Assembly: GCA_934183255.1 (NCBI GenBank) | Contig: CAKPSD010000001.1 | Coordinates: 496,001-560,000, forward strand | Source of the DNA: an uncultured Bacilli bacterium | GTDB lineage: Bacteria; Bacillota_I; Bacilli_A; RFN20; DUOF01 | Direction: 5' to 3' | DNA length: 64,000 bases | Part shown: positions 18,898 to 26,908 of the stretch, piece by piece | How positions within the stretch are numbered: position 1 is the first letter of the stretch | Layout of the letters: each line of letters opens with the position of its first letter | The notes under the pieces: model-generated | The model's input: the letters and a program-made list of their open reading frames with translations, nothing else | What the model was told of the DNA's origin: nothing | Database searches by the model: none | Made by a program: the position numbers and the translations under genes

Positions 18898-19101
18898 ATG
18901 AACGGAACAGTAAAAAGTTTTAACAAAAGAAAAGGTTATGGATTCATTAACACTACTAATGGAGAATCAGTATTCTTCCACTATAGCGAATTAAAAATGG
19001 ATGGATTCAAGACAATTAATCCTGATCAAAAAGTTAACTTTGAGCTTATTGAATCTGATAAAGGTTTAAGAGCAATCAATATTTGTATTGATAATAACTA
19101 A
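18898..19101 (+). CDS. Cold-shock domain protein (second of three)
   Basis: A 67-residue cold-shock domain with RNP1 KGYGFIN and RNP2 VFFHYSEL. The KWFN segment is KSFN, again without the Trp, so it pairs with the 17738 copy as a divergent subgroup. The ribosome binding site is a strong AAGGAGG, and a -10-like TATAAT lies near 18854 with only a weak -35. An intrinsic terminator follows the stop. The two divergent copies flank the PHP gene, suggesting an old local duplication. Confidence 0.95.
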   Translation: MNGTVKSFNKRKGYGFINTTNGESVFFHYSELKMDGFKTINPDQKVNFELIESDKGLRAINICIDNN

Positions 19102-19102
19102 G

Positions 19103-19125
19103 AGTGCATTTTTTGCACTTTTTTT
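19103..19125 (+). terminator. Terminator of second csp gene
   Basis: AGTGCA, T-rich loop, TGCACT followed by a run of Ts, directly after the stop codon. Confidence 0.8.
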
Positions 19126-19141
19126 ATTCATTATAATTATT

Positions 19142-19165
19142 AAGGAACTTAAGGTTCCTTTTTAT
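19142..19165. terminator. Second hairpin between csp and the ABC genes
   Basis: AAGGAAC, loop TTAAG, GTTCCTT, followed on the plus strand by TTTATTTTAT. It is a backup terminator for csp. On the minus strand, just past the ABC gene stop, it forms a hairpin but lacks a clear T run. Confidence 0.55.
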
Positions 19166-21096
19166 TTTATCTTTAAAAATTTCAAATAATTCTTATATTC
19201 TTTTTTAAACTTATTATAAAAGTATTCTAAAAATAAAAGGACAAGCAAACTACTAAAAGTAATCCCTACATTAATAAAATTAATTATATTATTCATTTTA
19301 TTAAACATACTCTTAATTTCGTTTAAAACATCTTTATACAAACTATCACTCACTTCATCTTCTTCCTTTACATTTTCATATACTAAAATATTTTTTATTA
19401 TTAAATCTTCATTATCATACTTTAGTAAATCTTTAAACAATAAATAGGAAAAAGAACTGTTTTGATAAATACTAAGTTTATTACTATTTATAATATTTTT
19501 AATAATAAAATTAATATTTTTTATATTACCTTTATAATCAAAATATAAAGTTATATTATCATTAATATTCTTATTAAGCTTTTCACTAAGTAAAGAAGAA
19601 ATAACAATCTCATTAAGCTCTAATTTATTATCTATAATATTAAAATTAATATTCTCATCTAAACTATCTATCTTTACTAAACTACTCATATGATTTATAT
19701 AATTAAAGCAATCATAACCCTTATCTAAACAAACAATATAATCATTATAATAAAAAGGATAATAATAAGACTTATTCTCTAATTTTAAAATATATCTATA
19801 CTCATTATCTAATTCACCAACCTTAGCAAAAGTAAACTCATTTAATAAATCATCACTATTAATTAACTTAAAAGCTTCATTAATATATTCTTTTTTAATA
19901 TCTAAATAATATTCAATATATGTATTATTGCTAAGAATTTTATTAAATCTTTTATTAGATAAAACTCTAGTAGATTCACTAGCAAAAATCTCACTAATAT
20001 AATAATTAAACTCATTTATTTTCTTATTAATTAATAAAGTATTAATGTAACTTTCATCACAATAATATAACCTATTATTCATACAAAATTCATGATAATT
20101 TAACCCTAATACTATTTCATTATCTTTCATATTTTTCTCTATATATTCTATACTTGATAACACAAAAGCATTATCAATATAGTAATTATCTACGCTTAAA
20201 TCTTTATCATATAATTTCTCACTATAATAATTAATATTATAATTGCTAATATATAAAGATAATCTTTTAACTACTTCATAAAAGATATCTTCATTAATTT
20301 CTTTTAAAACATTCTTTCTATATATAACATTCCCACTTTCAATCTCTAACCCCTCTAAATAATCATTCTCTATATTTTTAGAATACTCCCTAACCTTATA
20401 AAAACTAGTAAAGATAAAAATAATTGAAAAAATAAACATCATTTTCTTAAATAATATTTTCTTTAAATAAAACAAATAATAACTAATCTTATATTTTTTC
20501 TTATCATCAATATATAAACTATCAAAATCTTTAATTTTTCTTCTACTATACTTTTCCATATTTAACTTGCTATATTCTTTAAAATAACTAATATTATGAC
20601 TAACTAAAATAATAAGTTTTTCTTTACTCATTTCTTCTATTAATAAACAAGCTTTTTCTAAATTATTAATAGATAAAGCACTAAAAGGTTCATCTAAAAT
20701 AATACTTTTTTCTTTACTATTTAAAGCAATAGTTAATATAACTAATTGTCTTTCACCAAGCGATAGTTTTTTAATCTTCTTTTTATAAAAATCTTTTATA
20801 TTAAAATAATCATTAATTTTAATATCATAGATCTTTTCAAACAAATATATATTATCTTTAACACTTAAACTACTAACTAAAATATTTTTATCTTTAAAAT
20901 ATAAAATATTATTATCACTATAAATCTTACCCTCATACTTATGATCTACATTACCTATTATATTTAATAAAGTTGTCTTTCCCTTACCACTTTTACCTGT
21001 AACTAAATATAATCCAACATCATTAAACTCATAATTTAAATTTTTAATAATATATCTCTTTTTATATTTTTTACTAATATCTCTAATTTTTATCAT
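19162..21096 (-). CDS. ABC ATPase-permease fusion, C-terminally truncated (MacB-like)
   Basis: Residues about 1-200 form an ABC ATPase with Walker A GKSGKGKTTLL, signature LSLGERQLV and Walker B SIILDEPFSAL. A membrane segment (KKMMFIFSIIFIFTSF) follows, then some 370 residues rich in Asn, Tyr and Ile that should lie outside the cell, and one more membrane segment (GITFSSLLVLLFLEYF). The protein then stops in the loop where its neighbour continues into two further helices, so a MacB/FtsX-type permease appears truncated. The track start is earlier, but GGAGG sits 8 bases before ATG 21096. That ATG overlaps the upstream stop (ATGA), so the pair is translationally coupled. Cargo is unknown; peptide or bacteriocin export or resistance is plausible. 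Confidence 0.82.
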   Translation of the reverse strand: MIKIRDISKKYKKRYIIKNLNYEFNDVGLYLVTGKSGKGKTTLLNIIGNVDHKYEGKIYSDNNILYFKDKNILVSSLSVKDNIYLFEKIYDIKINDYFNIKDFYKKKIKKLSLGERQLVILTIALNSKEKSIILDEPFSALSINNLEKACLLIEEMSKEKLIILVSHNISYFKEYSKLNMEKYSRRKIKDFDSLYIDDKKKYKISYYLFYLKKILFKKMMFIFSIIFIFTSFYKVREYSKNIENDYLEGLEIESGNVIYRKNVLKEINEDIFYEVVKRLSLYISNYNINYYSEKLYDKDLSVDNYYIDNAFVLSSIEYIEKNMKDNEIVLGLNYHEFCMNNRLYYCDESYINTLLINKKINEFNYYISEIFASESTRVLSNKRFNKILSNNTYIEYYLDIKKEYINEAFKLINSDDLLNEFTFAKVGELDNEYRYILKLENKSYYYPFYYNDYIVCLDKGYDCFNYINHMSSLVKIDSLDENINFNIIDNKLELNEIVISSLLSEKLNKNINDNITLYFDYKGNIKNINFIIKNIINSNKLSIYQNSSFSYLLFKDLLKYDNEDLIIKNILVYENVKEEDEVSDSLYKDVLNEIKSMFNKMNNIINFINVGITFSSLLVLLFLEYFYNKFKKEYKNYLKFLKIK

Positions 21097-22823
21097 ATTC
21101 TCTTCCTCCATCTTACTAAAAAATCAAAAACTAATTTACTAAGAGAATAAATAAACAGATAAATAATTAATAGATTATTAATACTAAAATACAAACTATT
21201 AAAAATAATTTTTAGTAAAATTAGACTAATTATTTCTACTAAAAAAAGAGAATAAATAATTAACTTATTATAATCATAAAACATGATATTTTTTATCTTT
21301 CTTTTTTTAATACCCATACACTTAAAAAACAATAAATCATTTTCTTTTATCTTAATTCTTTTATTAGTTAACTTAATTAGATAATAAGAAGATGAAATAA
21401 CAATTATTACTTTTATTATTCTAAGTGAATAAACTATCTTATTAATAGTGCCCTTTAAACTATTATAATAATCATAAGAAGATGATAAATACTCTATGTT
21501 ATTACTAGTAAAAATATCTAAATTAATTTCATCAAAATACAATACATACTTATAACTATCTATATCTAACTTGTTAAAATACTCATACAAATTAATCTTG
21601 TTATTTATAAGTTTCTCTTCCTTTAAATAACTATCTAAAAGATCATAATCCAAATAATAACTATTACTCTTATTAAATAAACCTTTATTAACAATACCCA
21701 CTACCTCTAACTCTAAAGTATTAGAGTAAATATCCACCTTATCACTATTTATTACTTTATTTGCTTTAAGAGTAATCTTATCTTTTAGTTTATAATCATC
21801 ATTAGCTATTATCTCATTTATTTTTAAAGGATATCTTCCCTCTTTCAAACTAACATTATTATTTCTAATAACATTAAAATTACTAATATCATATAAATTA
21901 TTCATTAATAAATCATAATTATTATAAATAGTATAGTTATTCTTCTTTAAAATATCTTTTGTTTTACTTCCTATATTAAAACATCTTTTTATTATTAAAT
22001 TTTCTTCACTTTTCTTTTCACATTCCTTTAAATAAAACTTATTATAATCTAAAGAATTACTAATACTCTCATTACACACATTATTAAAACATTCCCTCAA
22101 ATTTGAAGTAAACAAAAGCATAAAACAAATAAAAAAATATATTATAAAAAAAATAAAATTATTTCTCTTATTATTTTTAAAAGATACTCTTTTATATTTT
22201 CTTACTTTATATTTAGGTTTACTTCTTTTTAAAACTTCTTTTTTATTATTTTTCTTCTTTATTAACCCTACTTTTTTATTCTTTATTTCATATATCTCAT
22301 CACTATATTTCTTAATAAAATTTAAGTCATGGCTAACTAAAAGAACTATTTTATCTTTGCTAATTCTCTTTAAACAATTCATTATTAAAGAAGCATTATA
22401 TTTATCTAAGTGACTAGTAGGCTCATCAAAAATTATTATTTCATTATTAGAGTGTGCTCCTAGTATACATATAATTCTTTGCTTCTCTCCAAAAGATAAT
22501 TCTTTTAAATAATTATCTTTCTTATTAAAAAGATGAAAACTCTTTAAAACATTTATATCTATATTAAACATTTTAAAATAATCTTTAACTTTTAAATTTT
22601 CTATTAAATGTAACTCTTGAGATATAAAAATAGTTTTATGCTTATTTTTTATTTTTCCTTTACTAGGTTTTATTATTTTCCATATTATATTTAATAAAGT
22701 TGTCTTACCACATCCATTATCCCCTATAAATGAATAAATACCTGGATTATTAATAACTAAATTAACATTAGAAAATAATAACTTTTTCTTATATTTCTTT
22801 TTCAAATTTTTTAACTGTATCAA
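21093..22823 (-). CDS. ABC ATPase-permease fusion (MacB-like)
   Basis: This 576-residue protein has an N-terminal ATPase with Walker A GDNGCGKTTLLN, signature LSFGEKQRI and Walker B IIIFDEPTSHL. One membrane segment (about 222-240), an extracytoplasmic domain and three C-terminal membrane segments follow, which is the MacB order. Between helices 2 and 3 is ENDLLFFKCMGIKKRKI, the FtsX-like coupling loop. The start must be TTG 22823, because the ATPase fold begins at once (IQLKNLKKKY). The only Shine-Dalgarno-like stretch (AAGGGG) lies inside a hairpin. It pairs with the coupled, truncated downstream paralogue, probably as a heterodimer. Very high Lys/Asn/Ile content. Confidence 0.83.
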   Translation of the reverse strand: MIQLKNLKKKYKKKLLFSNVNLVINNPGIYSFIGDNGCGKTTLLNIIWKIIKPSKGKIKNKHKTIFISQELHLIENLKVKDYFKMFNIDINVLKSFHLFNKKDNYLKELSFGEKQRIICILGAHSNNEIIIFDEPTSHLDKYNASLIMNCLKRISKDKIVLLVSHDLNFIKKYSDEIYEIKNKKVGLIKKKNNKKEVLKRSKPKYKVRKYKRVSFKNNKRNNFIFFIIYFFICFMLLFTSNLRECFNNVCNESISNSLDYNKFYLKECEKKSEENLIIKRCFNIGSKTKDILKKNNYTIYNNYDLLMNNLYDISNFNVIRNNNVSLKEGRYPLKINEIIANDDYKLKDKITLKANKVINSDKVDIYSNTLELEVVGIVNKGLFNKSNSYYLDYDLLDSYLKEEKLINNKINLYEYFNKLDIDSYKYVLYFDEINLDIFTSNNIEYLSSSYDYYNSLKGTINKIVYSLRIIKVIIVISSSYYLIKLTNKRIKIKENDLLFFKCMGIKKRKIKNIMFYDYNKLIIYSLFLVEIISLILLKIIFNSLYFSINNLLIIYLFIYSLSKLVFDFLVRWRKRI

Positions 22824-22858
22824 AAAAGGTCCCCTTAATATCTATATAAGGAACCTTC
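22821..22858 (-). promoter_or_regulatory. Hairpin covering the ribosome binding site of the ABC pair (terminator or attenuator)
   Basis: On the minus strand AAGGTTCC (22857-22850) can pair with GGGGACCTT (22834-22826), followed at once by six Ts and the TTG start at 22823. It looks like an intrinsic terminator for fhs-DUF951. The 3' arm also contains the only AAGGGG-type ribosome binding site of the next gene, so it may control the ABC genes. Confidence 0.6.
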
Positions 22859-22864
22859 TTAAAA

Positions 22865-23053
22865 TTACTCACTTACTTCTATTTTTTTTACACTTTTTTC
22901 AAATTTATATTTACTTATCATTACTGTATGGCCACATCCCATGCATTTTATCTTAACATCTGCACCTACTCTAATGATCTTCCATTTGTCACATTTAGTA
23001 GCGCATGGATGAGCTTTTTTAGTAATAGCTATATCATTTAATTTATATTCCAT
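22865..23053 (-). CDS. DUF951 family protein
   Basis: A 62-residue protein with the DUF951 pattern: MKKxHPC-type start (ITKKAHPCATKCDKWKIIR, residues 10-28), GADVKIKCMGCGH and a short basic tail. The paired Cys residues (HPC...KC and CMGC) could bind zinc. The family is widespread in Firmicutes as a small conserved protein of unknown function, often near DNA-replication or ribosomal genes. Here its ATG shares a base with the stop of fhs (TAATG), so it is co-translated with fhs. Confidence 0.9.
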   Translation of the reverse strand: MEYKLNDIAITKKAHPCATKCDKWKIIRVGADVKIKCMGCGHTVMISKYKFEKSVKKIEVSE

Positions 23054-24726
23054 TAAAACAATCCCTCAATCTTTCCTTCTTTGTCCATATCTATTTTAGT
23101 AGCAGCAGGAACTCTAGGAAGTCCTGGCATTGTCATAACGCTACCTGTAATAACTACTGCAAATTTTACTCCATTAGATATACGGATTTCTCTAACATGA
23201 ATATCAAAATTACTTGGTCTTCCTATTACCTTTTCATCATCACTTAAAGACATTGGAGTTTTAGCCATACATACTAATAAATTATTATCCAAATCATTTT
23301 CTCTAAGAGCTTTAATATTTTCTAAAGCAGTCTCGCTATATATAACATTACTTGCTCCATATATTTCTTTGCATATTGTTTCAATTTTATTTTCTAAAGT
23401 ATCACTAACATCATATATTTGCTTAAACTTGCTATTGCCTTTTTCACAAGCCTCAATTACTTTTTTAGCTAGTTCAATAGCCCCTTCTCCACCTTTTGCA
23501 AATCCTTCGCATAATGCTACTTCATAATTATTTTCTTTACACCAATCAAGTAATAATTTAACTTCCTTATCTGTATCAGTAAAGAATTTATTAATTGCTA
23601 CAACTACTGGAAGATTATATTTTTTAATATTCTCTAGATGTTTAGCTAAGTTAGGAATACCTAATTTTAAAGAATTTAAATCTTCTTTATCTAATTCTTC
23701 CTTAGATAATCCTCCATGCATCTTTAATGCTCTAATTGTAGCCACTACAACTACTGCATTAGGTTTTAAATTGCCTTCCCTGCATTTAATATCTAAAAAT
23801 TTTTCTGCTCCTAAATCCGCACCAAACCCTGCCTCAGTAATACAATAATCTGCTAACTTTAACCCAAGACTAGTAGCAATCAAAGAATTACATCCATGAG
23901 CAATATTAGCAAATGGTCCTCCATGAATTAAAACTGGAGTATTCTCTAAAGTTTGAACTAAATTAGGTTTAATTGCATCTTTCATTAACACCTTTAAAGA
24001 ACCTACTATTTTTAAATCTTTTACTTTAACTACTTTGTTATCATAAGTATAAGCTACAATTGCCTCACCAATTCTACATGCAAAATCATCTAAATCTTTA
24101 CACAAACACAAAATAGCCATTACTTCACTAGCAACAGTAATATTAAAGCCATCTTTTCTCTCTACACCATTTTTATTACCTTGTCCTACTGTAACTTCTC
24201 TTAAAGCTCTATCATTTAAATCAACACATCTTTTCCAAACTATTCTAGTAGGATCTATGTTTAATTCATTACCAAAATAAATAGAATTATCAATGCAAGC
24301 ACTAATTAAGTTGTTAACACTAGTAATCGCATGCATATCTCCAGTAAAATGAAGGTTTATGTCTTCCATTGGTACAACCTGTGCATATCCTCCACCTGCT
24401 GCTCCTCCCTTAAGCCCAAATACTGGTCCCATTGATGGTTCTCTTAAAGCTAAAACAGCTTTTTTATTTAATTTAGCAAAGGCTTCTCCAAGACCTATAG
24501 TAGTTGTTGTCTTTCCCTCTCCTGCTTTAGTGGGATTAATCGCAGTAACAAGCACTAACTTACCATCTTTTTTATCTTTCAAATCTTTTAAAATATCTAA
24601 GTTTATTTTAGCCTTGTACTTACCATACATCTCTAAATAATCATCACTAATATCTAGCTTTTTAGCTATTTCACTAATTAGTTCCATTTTACATTCTCTT
24701 GCTATCTCTATATCTGTTTTAAACAT
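23053..24726 (-). CDS. fhs: Formate-tetrahydrofolate ligase
   Basis: Fhs condenses formate with tetrahydrofolate at the cost of ATP, giving 10-formyl-THF for purine and Met-tRNA formylation, or for the acetogenic methyl branch. The 557-residue length is normal. Visible motifs include the P-loop NPTKAGEGKTTTTIGL (about 65-80), REPSMGPVFGLKGGAAGGGY, the DMHAITSVNNL helix and GEGAIELAKKV. The start lies behind GGGGGAGAGATACT. With nifJ and a hydrogenase in the same window, it fits an anaerobic one-carbon metabolism, but no other Wood-Ljungdahl gene is seen here. Confidence 0.97.
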   Translation of the reverse strand: MFKTDIEIARECKMELISEIAKKLDISDDYLEMYGKYKAKINLDILKDLKDKKDGKLVLVTAINPTKAGEGKTTTTIGLGEAFAKLNKKAVLALREPSMGPVFGLKGGAAGGGYAQVVPMEDINLHFTGDMHAITSVNNLISACIDNSIYFGNELNIDPTRIVWKRCVDLNDRALREVTVGQGNKNGVERKDGFNITVASEVMAILCLCKDLDDFACRIGEAIVAYTYDNKVVKVKDLKIVGSLKVLMKDAIKPNLVQTLENTPVLIHGGPFANIAHGCNSLIATSLGLKLADYCITEAGFGADLGAEKFLDIKCREGNLKPNAVVVVATIRALKMHGGLSKEELDKEDLNSLKLGIPNLAKHLENIKKYNLPVVVAINKFFTDTDKEVKLLLDWCKENNYEVALCEGFAKGGEGAIELAKKVIEACEKGNSKFKQIYDVSDTLENKIETICKEIYGASNVIYSETALENIKALRENDLDNNLLVCMAKTPMSLSDDEKVIGRPSNFDIHVREIRISNGVKFAVVITGSVMTMPGLPRVPAATKIDMDKEGKIEGLF

Positions 24727-24754
24727 AGTATCTCTCCCCCTTAATATTATGTTT

Positions 24755-24784
24755 TTAAAATAAAAGGCAAGCTTAACTTACCCT
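24755..24784 (-). terminator. Weak terminator after the 135-residue gene
   Basis: On the minus strand GGTAAG, loop TTAAG, CTTGCC (one G-U pair), followed by TTTTATTTT. The stem is short, so confidence is moderate. Confidence 0.45.
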
Positions 24785-25191
24785 TATTTATTAACTTCTT
24801 TTTTAATATCTTCCACCTTTAATCTAATCATTTTAACAAGTGAGAAAACATCTAACTTTTTACCTGAAGCAAAATTAGGAACAGGAATGTATTTGTCATC
24901 AACATATTGACATTCTTCTAACTCAAATCCAATAATTTTCTCTTCACTTCCATCTGCAAATTTCACTTCTTTATAATCCATTTCTCTACATTTATTTGCA
25001 TTAGTAACATTACAATAATAACTAATCCAACCTCTCTTATCTACTACCTTATCATAGTACTTAGTTAAAAAATTATTTTGTCTTTTAGAAGTAACTCCGC
25101 TTTTAGGAGTACATACTGCTAATGGTATTGTATTATTGTCTATATAATCATCCAAATCCTCAACATTTATTACATCTACTAATATTTTCAT
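24784..25191 (-). CDS. Hypothetical protein, 135 residues
   Basis: I do not recognise this protein. It starts behind AGGGGTTGATAA and has a short terminator after its stop. It is soluble and slightly acidic, starting MKILVDVINVEDLDDYIDN, with scattered Cys residues (PLAVCTPKSG, YYCNVTNANKCRE). The central part has KFADGSEEKIIGFELEE and the C-terminus is a basic helix. There is no signal peptide or membrane segment. It sits between fhs and tcdA with clear gaps on both sides, so it is probably a single-gene unit. Confidence 0.75.
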   Translation of the reverse strand: MKILVDVINVEDLDDYIDNNTIPLAVCTPKSGVTSKRQNNFLTKYYDKVVDKRGWISYYCNVTNANKCREMDYKEVKFADGSEEKIIGFELEECQYVDDKYIPVPNFASGKKLDVFSLVKMIRLKVEDIKKEVNK

Positions 25192-25277
25192 AAGTTATCA
25201 ACCCCTGATATTAAAATAATAACATTTACTATTTTTTGGTGCAACAATTTAACTAAGAATAGTCTTGTTTTTATTTT

Positions 25278-26006
25278 TTATTGCAAACATTTTTTTAATA
25301 TATAGTATGCACATAGCATTCCCGCTGCTGATGGTACAAACATAATACTTGCAGGTGGGCATGTTTCTTTCATCGTTTTGCCATTTACATTTACTATAGT
25401 TTGTTGTTTTTTTGGTAATTCATTTGAAAACACAACATTAATTTTTTTCATATCTTTTAATCTATTATCTTTTCTTACTAATTCTCTAAGTTTTTTACTT
25501 ACTGGATCATAATTAGTTTTATCTAAAGTAGTAATAACTAATTTAGTTAAATCCATTCTATTCCCCATACCTGTACTACTTATAAAATCAATATTATTAT
25601 CTAAACATAATTTTATTAACTCCCATTTGCAACTAATTGTATCTATTGCATCTACTACAAAATCAGGCTTTTCTTCTATAATTGTATTTATTGTTTCTTT
25701 ATTTAAAAACATTGAATACTCTTTTACTTTAGCATTAGGATTTATATCTAATACTCTTTCTTTTAAAACACTTGTTTTTTCTTTATTTAAAGTAGATTGT
25801 AATGCTATTATTTGCCTATTTATATTAGTAATATCAACTTTATCTTTATCTATCAAAACAAAGTTACTAACCCCTAATCTAGCAAGAGATTCTACTGCAT
25901 ATGATCCTACTCCACCTACTCCTACTACACACACTTTTATTAGAGAAAGTTTTTTACAAACTTCTTCTCCAAAATAAAGTTCATTTCTTTCAAATCTATT
26001 ATCCAT
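25278..26006 (-). CDS. tcdA: tRNA threonylcarbamoyladenosine dehydratase (TcdA/ThiF family)
   Basis: TcdA uses ATP to cyclise the t6A modification at tRNA position 37 to ct6A. The 242-residue protein has the E1-like nucleotide fold: VCVVGVGGVGSYAVESLARLGV (split here as two parts, about 25-46), DKDKVDITNINRQIIA (about 53-68), DAIDTI and a conserved C-terminal PPASIMFVPSAAGML. It lacks the catalytic Cys arrangement of MoeB/ThiF sulfur carriers, and it lies directly after miaA, another position-37 tRNA modifier, with an 8-base overlap. That context strongly supports TcdA. Confidence 0.9.
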   Translation of the reverse strand: MDNRFERNELYFGEEVCKKLSLIKVCVVGVGGVGSYAVESLARLGVSNFVLIDKDKVDITNINRQIIALQSTLNKEKTSVLKERVLDINPNAKVKEYSMFLNKETINTIIEEKPDFVVDAIDTISCKWELIKLCLDNNIDFISSTGMGNRMDLTKLVITTLDKTNYDPVSKKLRELVRKDNRLKDMKKINVVFSNELPKKQQTIVNVNGKTMKETCPPASIMFVPSAAGMLCAYYILKKCLQ

Positions 26007-26907
26007 TATAATCCCTCACATAATCTTTAACTTCTTTAACAGTTTCATCAAAGTTATCTAAATTAACATTAAACCATTTTGTATTGAACTGGTTATTAAA
26101 CCAAGTATATTGCCTTTTAGCATAATTTCTAGACTTTTTCTTTATTAGATTAATTGCTTCATCTAGAGTAATTTCTCCTCTAAAATAAGAAAATAATTCT
26201 TTGTATCCTATTGCTTGTAATGATTTATAATTATTATCTTTATATTTATTATATAAATTTCTAGCTTCCCCTACTAAACCATCTTTAATCATTATATCTA
26301 CTCGTTCATTAATTCTTTCATATAAGACATCTCTAGGCAAAGTTAACCCAATAAAGCAAATATCATATATTGGTTTATGATCTTGATTTTCTAAAATATT
26401 GCTTTTAGTAGTCTTACTCTTTTCAATAATATTAAGCGCTCTAACTACTCTTTTTCTATTATTAACATGTAACTTTAAAGCTTCTTTTTCATCTTTTTCC
26501 ATTAATAATTTATATACTTCTTCATTAGATAAATCTTCATATAAATTATCCTTACTCTCTTCATCATTAAACTTATAATCATATAATGCTGCTTTAAGAT
26601 ACAAACCACTACCACCTACAATAATTGGCAATAAATTAGCATCATTAAACTCTTTTATCTTATTTCTAACATCATTTTGATAATCATAAATTGTATAATT
26701 ATCTTCAATATTTTTAATATCTAATAAATGATGTCTAATATTTTCTTTTTCTTCTTCCTTTATTTTAGCACTTCCAATATTTAATTCTTTATATACTTGC
26801 ACACTATCTCCATTAATTATTTCACTATGAAAATACTTAGCAAGTTCAATACTAAGTTTTGTTTTACCTACTCCTGTAGGTCCTACAATAACTATTACTT
26901 TATTCAT
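25999..26907 (-). CDS. miaA: tRNA dimethylallyltransferase
   Basis: MiaA adds a dimethylallyl group to A37 of tRNAs that read U-starting codons. Motifs: P-loop IVGPTGVGKTKLSIELAK, INGDSVQVYKELNIGSAK, VGGSGLYLKAAL and RNYAKRQYTWF near the C-terminus. A TTG opens the frame three codons earlier, but I use ATG 26907 since the protein family starts at this point. It lies 1 base after mutL and overlaps tcdA, so it belongs to a mutS-mutL-miaA-tcdA operon; mutL-miaA adjacency is common in bacteria. Confidence 0.95.
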   Translation of the reverse strand: MNKVIVIVGPTGVGKTKLSIELAKYFHSEIINGDSVQVYKELNIGSAKIKEEEKENIRHHLLDIKNIEDNYTIYDYQNDVRNKIKEFNDANLLPIIVGGSGLYLKAALYDYKFNDEESKDNLYEDLSNEEVYKLLMEKDEKEALKLHVNNRKRVVRALNIIEKSKTTKSNILENQDHKPIYDICFIGLTLPRDVLYERINERVDIMIKDGLVGEARNLYNKYKDNNYKSLQAIGYKELFSYFRGEITLDEAINLIKKKSRNYAKRQYTWFNNQFNTKWFNVNLDNFDETVKEVKDYVRDYNG

Positions 26908-26908
26908 C

